Shown here: positions 5,566-6,208 of the stretch, piece by piece
Numbering within the stretch: position 1 is the first letter of the stretch
Layout: each line of letters starts with the position of its first letter
Source: Chloroflexota bacterium
GTDB lineage: Bacteria > Chloroflexota > Dehalococcoidia > SAR202 > UBA11138
Direction of reading: 5' to 3'
Assembly: GCA_022566975.1 (NCBI GenBank)
Contig: JADFHV010000136.1
Location: 1 to 6,208, forward strand
Length of the DNA: 6,208 nt
The notes under the pieces: generated by a model
The model's input: the letters and a program-made list of their open reading frames with translations, nothing else
Told to the model about the DNA's origin: nothing
Databases searched by the model: none
Made by a program: the position numbers and the translations under genes

Positions 5566-6208
5566 AGCAGGCCGTTCGTGAGACCAGACCGGGACCCGCA
5601 GAGCATCCTCCTGGGGATTTTGGCCCGCTGCCCGACTTTTCCCAGGGTCCCTTCGTTGTCTTCTGGGAGGTCACCAGGGCATGCGCGCTGAAGTGCCTTC
5701 ACTGCCGCGCCGACGCCCAACCCTTTCGGAATCCGCTGGAGCTCAACACCCAGGAAGGCTTTCGACTCCTGGATGACCTTGCCAGCCCCGAGCGCCCCCC
5801 TATCGTCATCCTCACGGGTGGCGACCCGTTCATGAGGAAGGACGTCTTCGACCTGCTGGAGTACGGCATGGGACTGGGGCTGCGTATGTCCCTGTCGCCC
5901 AGCGTTACCGGGCTTGTGACCCGTAAGGTCTTACAAAGGCTGAGACACATGGGCATCTCACGGCTGTCGTTCAGCCTGGATGGCGCCGGTCCCGAGGTCC
6001 ACGACGCCTTCAGGGGCGTGCGCGGCTCCTTCGACCGGACGCTGGCCCGGATAGACGACGCTCTGGACGTGGGGTTGTCCCTGCAGATCAACACGGTGGT
6101 AAGTCGACGCACCTACAGAGACCTGCCCCGCGTGGCCGAGCTTGTAGGCGGCTTTCGCAGGCTGGCCATATGGGACCTCTTCTTCCTTGTGCCCACGGGC
6201 CGGGCATC
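5562..6208 (+). CDS. Second radical SAM protein, TIGR04053-like (3' end outside window)
   Basis: The frame opens with ATG at 5562, inside the stop of the previous gene (ATGA), and stays open to the window edge, giving the first 215 residues. FVVFWEVTRAC begins the radical SAM core: C41-x3-C45-x2-C48 for the 4Fe-4S cluster, TGGDP (85-89) for SAM binding, LSFSLDG (135-141), a DAFRG motif (148-152), QINTVV (175-180) and FFLVPTGRA (207-215). These are the motifs I associate with the TIGR04053 group of radical SAM/SPASM proteins, a sister of the NirJ and AhbD lines. The SPASM cysteines expected at the C-terminus would lie beyond 6208. The first 30 residues are Pro-rich and not conserved-looking. 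Tight coupling with the NirJ-type gene suggests that both act on the same or successive intermediates, as NirJ1/NirJ2 or AhbC/AhbD pairs do; the exact reaction is unknown. Confidence 0.85.
   Translation, partial: MKQAVRETRPGPAEHPPGDFGPLPDFSQGPFVVFWEVTRACALKCLHCRADAQPFRNPLELNTQEGFRLLDDLASPERPPIVILTGGDPFMRKDVFDLLEYGMGLGLRMSLSPSVTGLVTRKVLQRLRHMGISRLSFSLDGAGPEVHDAFRGVRGSFDRTLARIDDALDVGLSLQINTVVSRRTYRDLPRVAELVGGFRRLAIWDLFFLVPTGRA

Overview
The window is a GC-rich bacterial segment. The most likely source is a member of the Chloroflexota or a related uncultured lineage. This is inferred from a PAS-GAF-SARP/BTAD regulator, a small protein of a type I associate with that phylum, and NirJ-type radical SAM genes. 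No rRNA, tRNA or CRISPR array was seen, so the taxonomy is tentative.

Layout. Positions 1-502 are visibly more AT-rich, carry no convincing gene, and contain an 18-bp perfect palindrome (120-137) and a strong 16-bp-stem hairpin (397-434). Next come three minus-strand reading frames in the same direction, listed in transcription order. The first (1578-2114) is a two-helix membrane protein with a cysteine-bearing C-terminal domain resembling the TIGR04076 type. The second (804-1493) is an intact HHE hemerythrin-like protein. The third (503-748) is a truncated hemerythrin paralog, cut off after its second helix, where short IS-terminus-like sequence begins. Divergently, on the plus strand, lies a SARP-type regulator with PAS and GAF sensor domains (2277-3932). 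It is followed by an operon of a 73-residue protein (4098-4319), a NirJ/AhbD-type radical SAM protein (4363-5565) and a second radical SAM protein of the TIGR04053 type. The second radical SAM gene overlaps the first by 4 bp and runs off the right edge (5562-6208).

How it fits together. The most informative signal is regulatory. The promoter region of the membrane protein/hemerythrin operon (minus strand, 2220-2188) and that of the radical SAM operon (plus strand, 4035-4067) share one module. It consists of two TGTAAC repeats exactly 11 bp apart, followed at identical spacing by ATGGTCnnAT. Direct repeats one helical turn apart, just upstream of the -10 region, are the classic layout of SARP operators, and a SARP gene lies between the two sites. 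The plain reading is one regulon: a cysteine-containing PAS-GAF sensor controls a hemerythrin/membrane module and a tetrapyrrole-type radical SAM module. The first operator also overlaps the likely -35 region of the regulator's own promoter, so autoregulation is plausible. The inferred theme is oxygen, nitric oxide or redox sensing linked to heme-type cofactor chemistry. The substrate of the radical SAM pair cannot be determined from this window.
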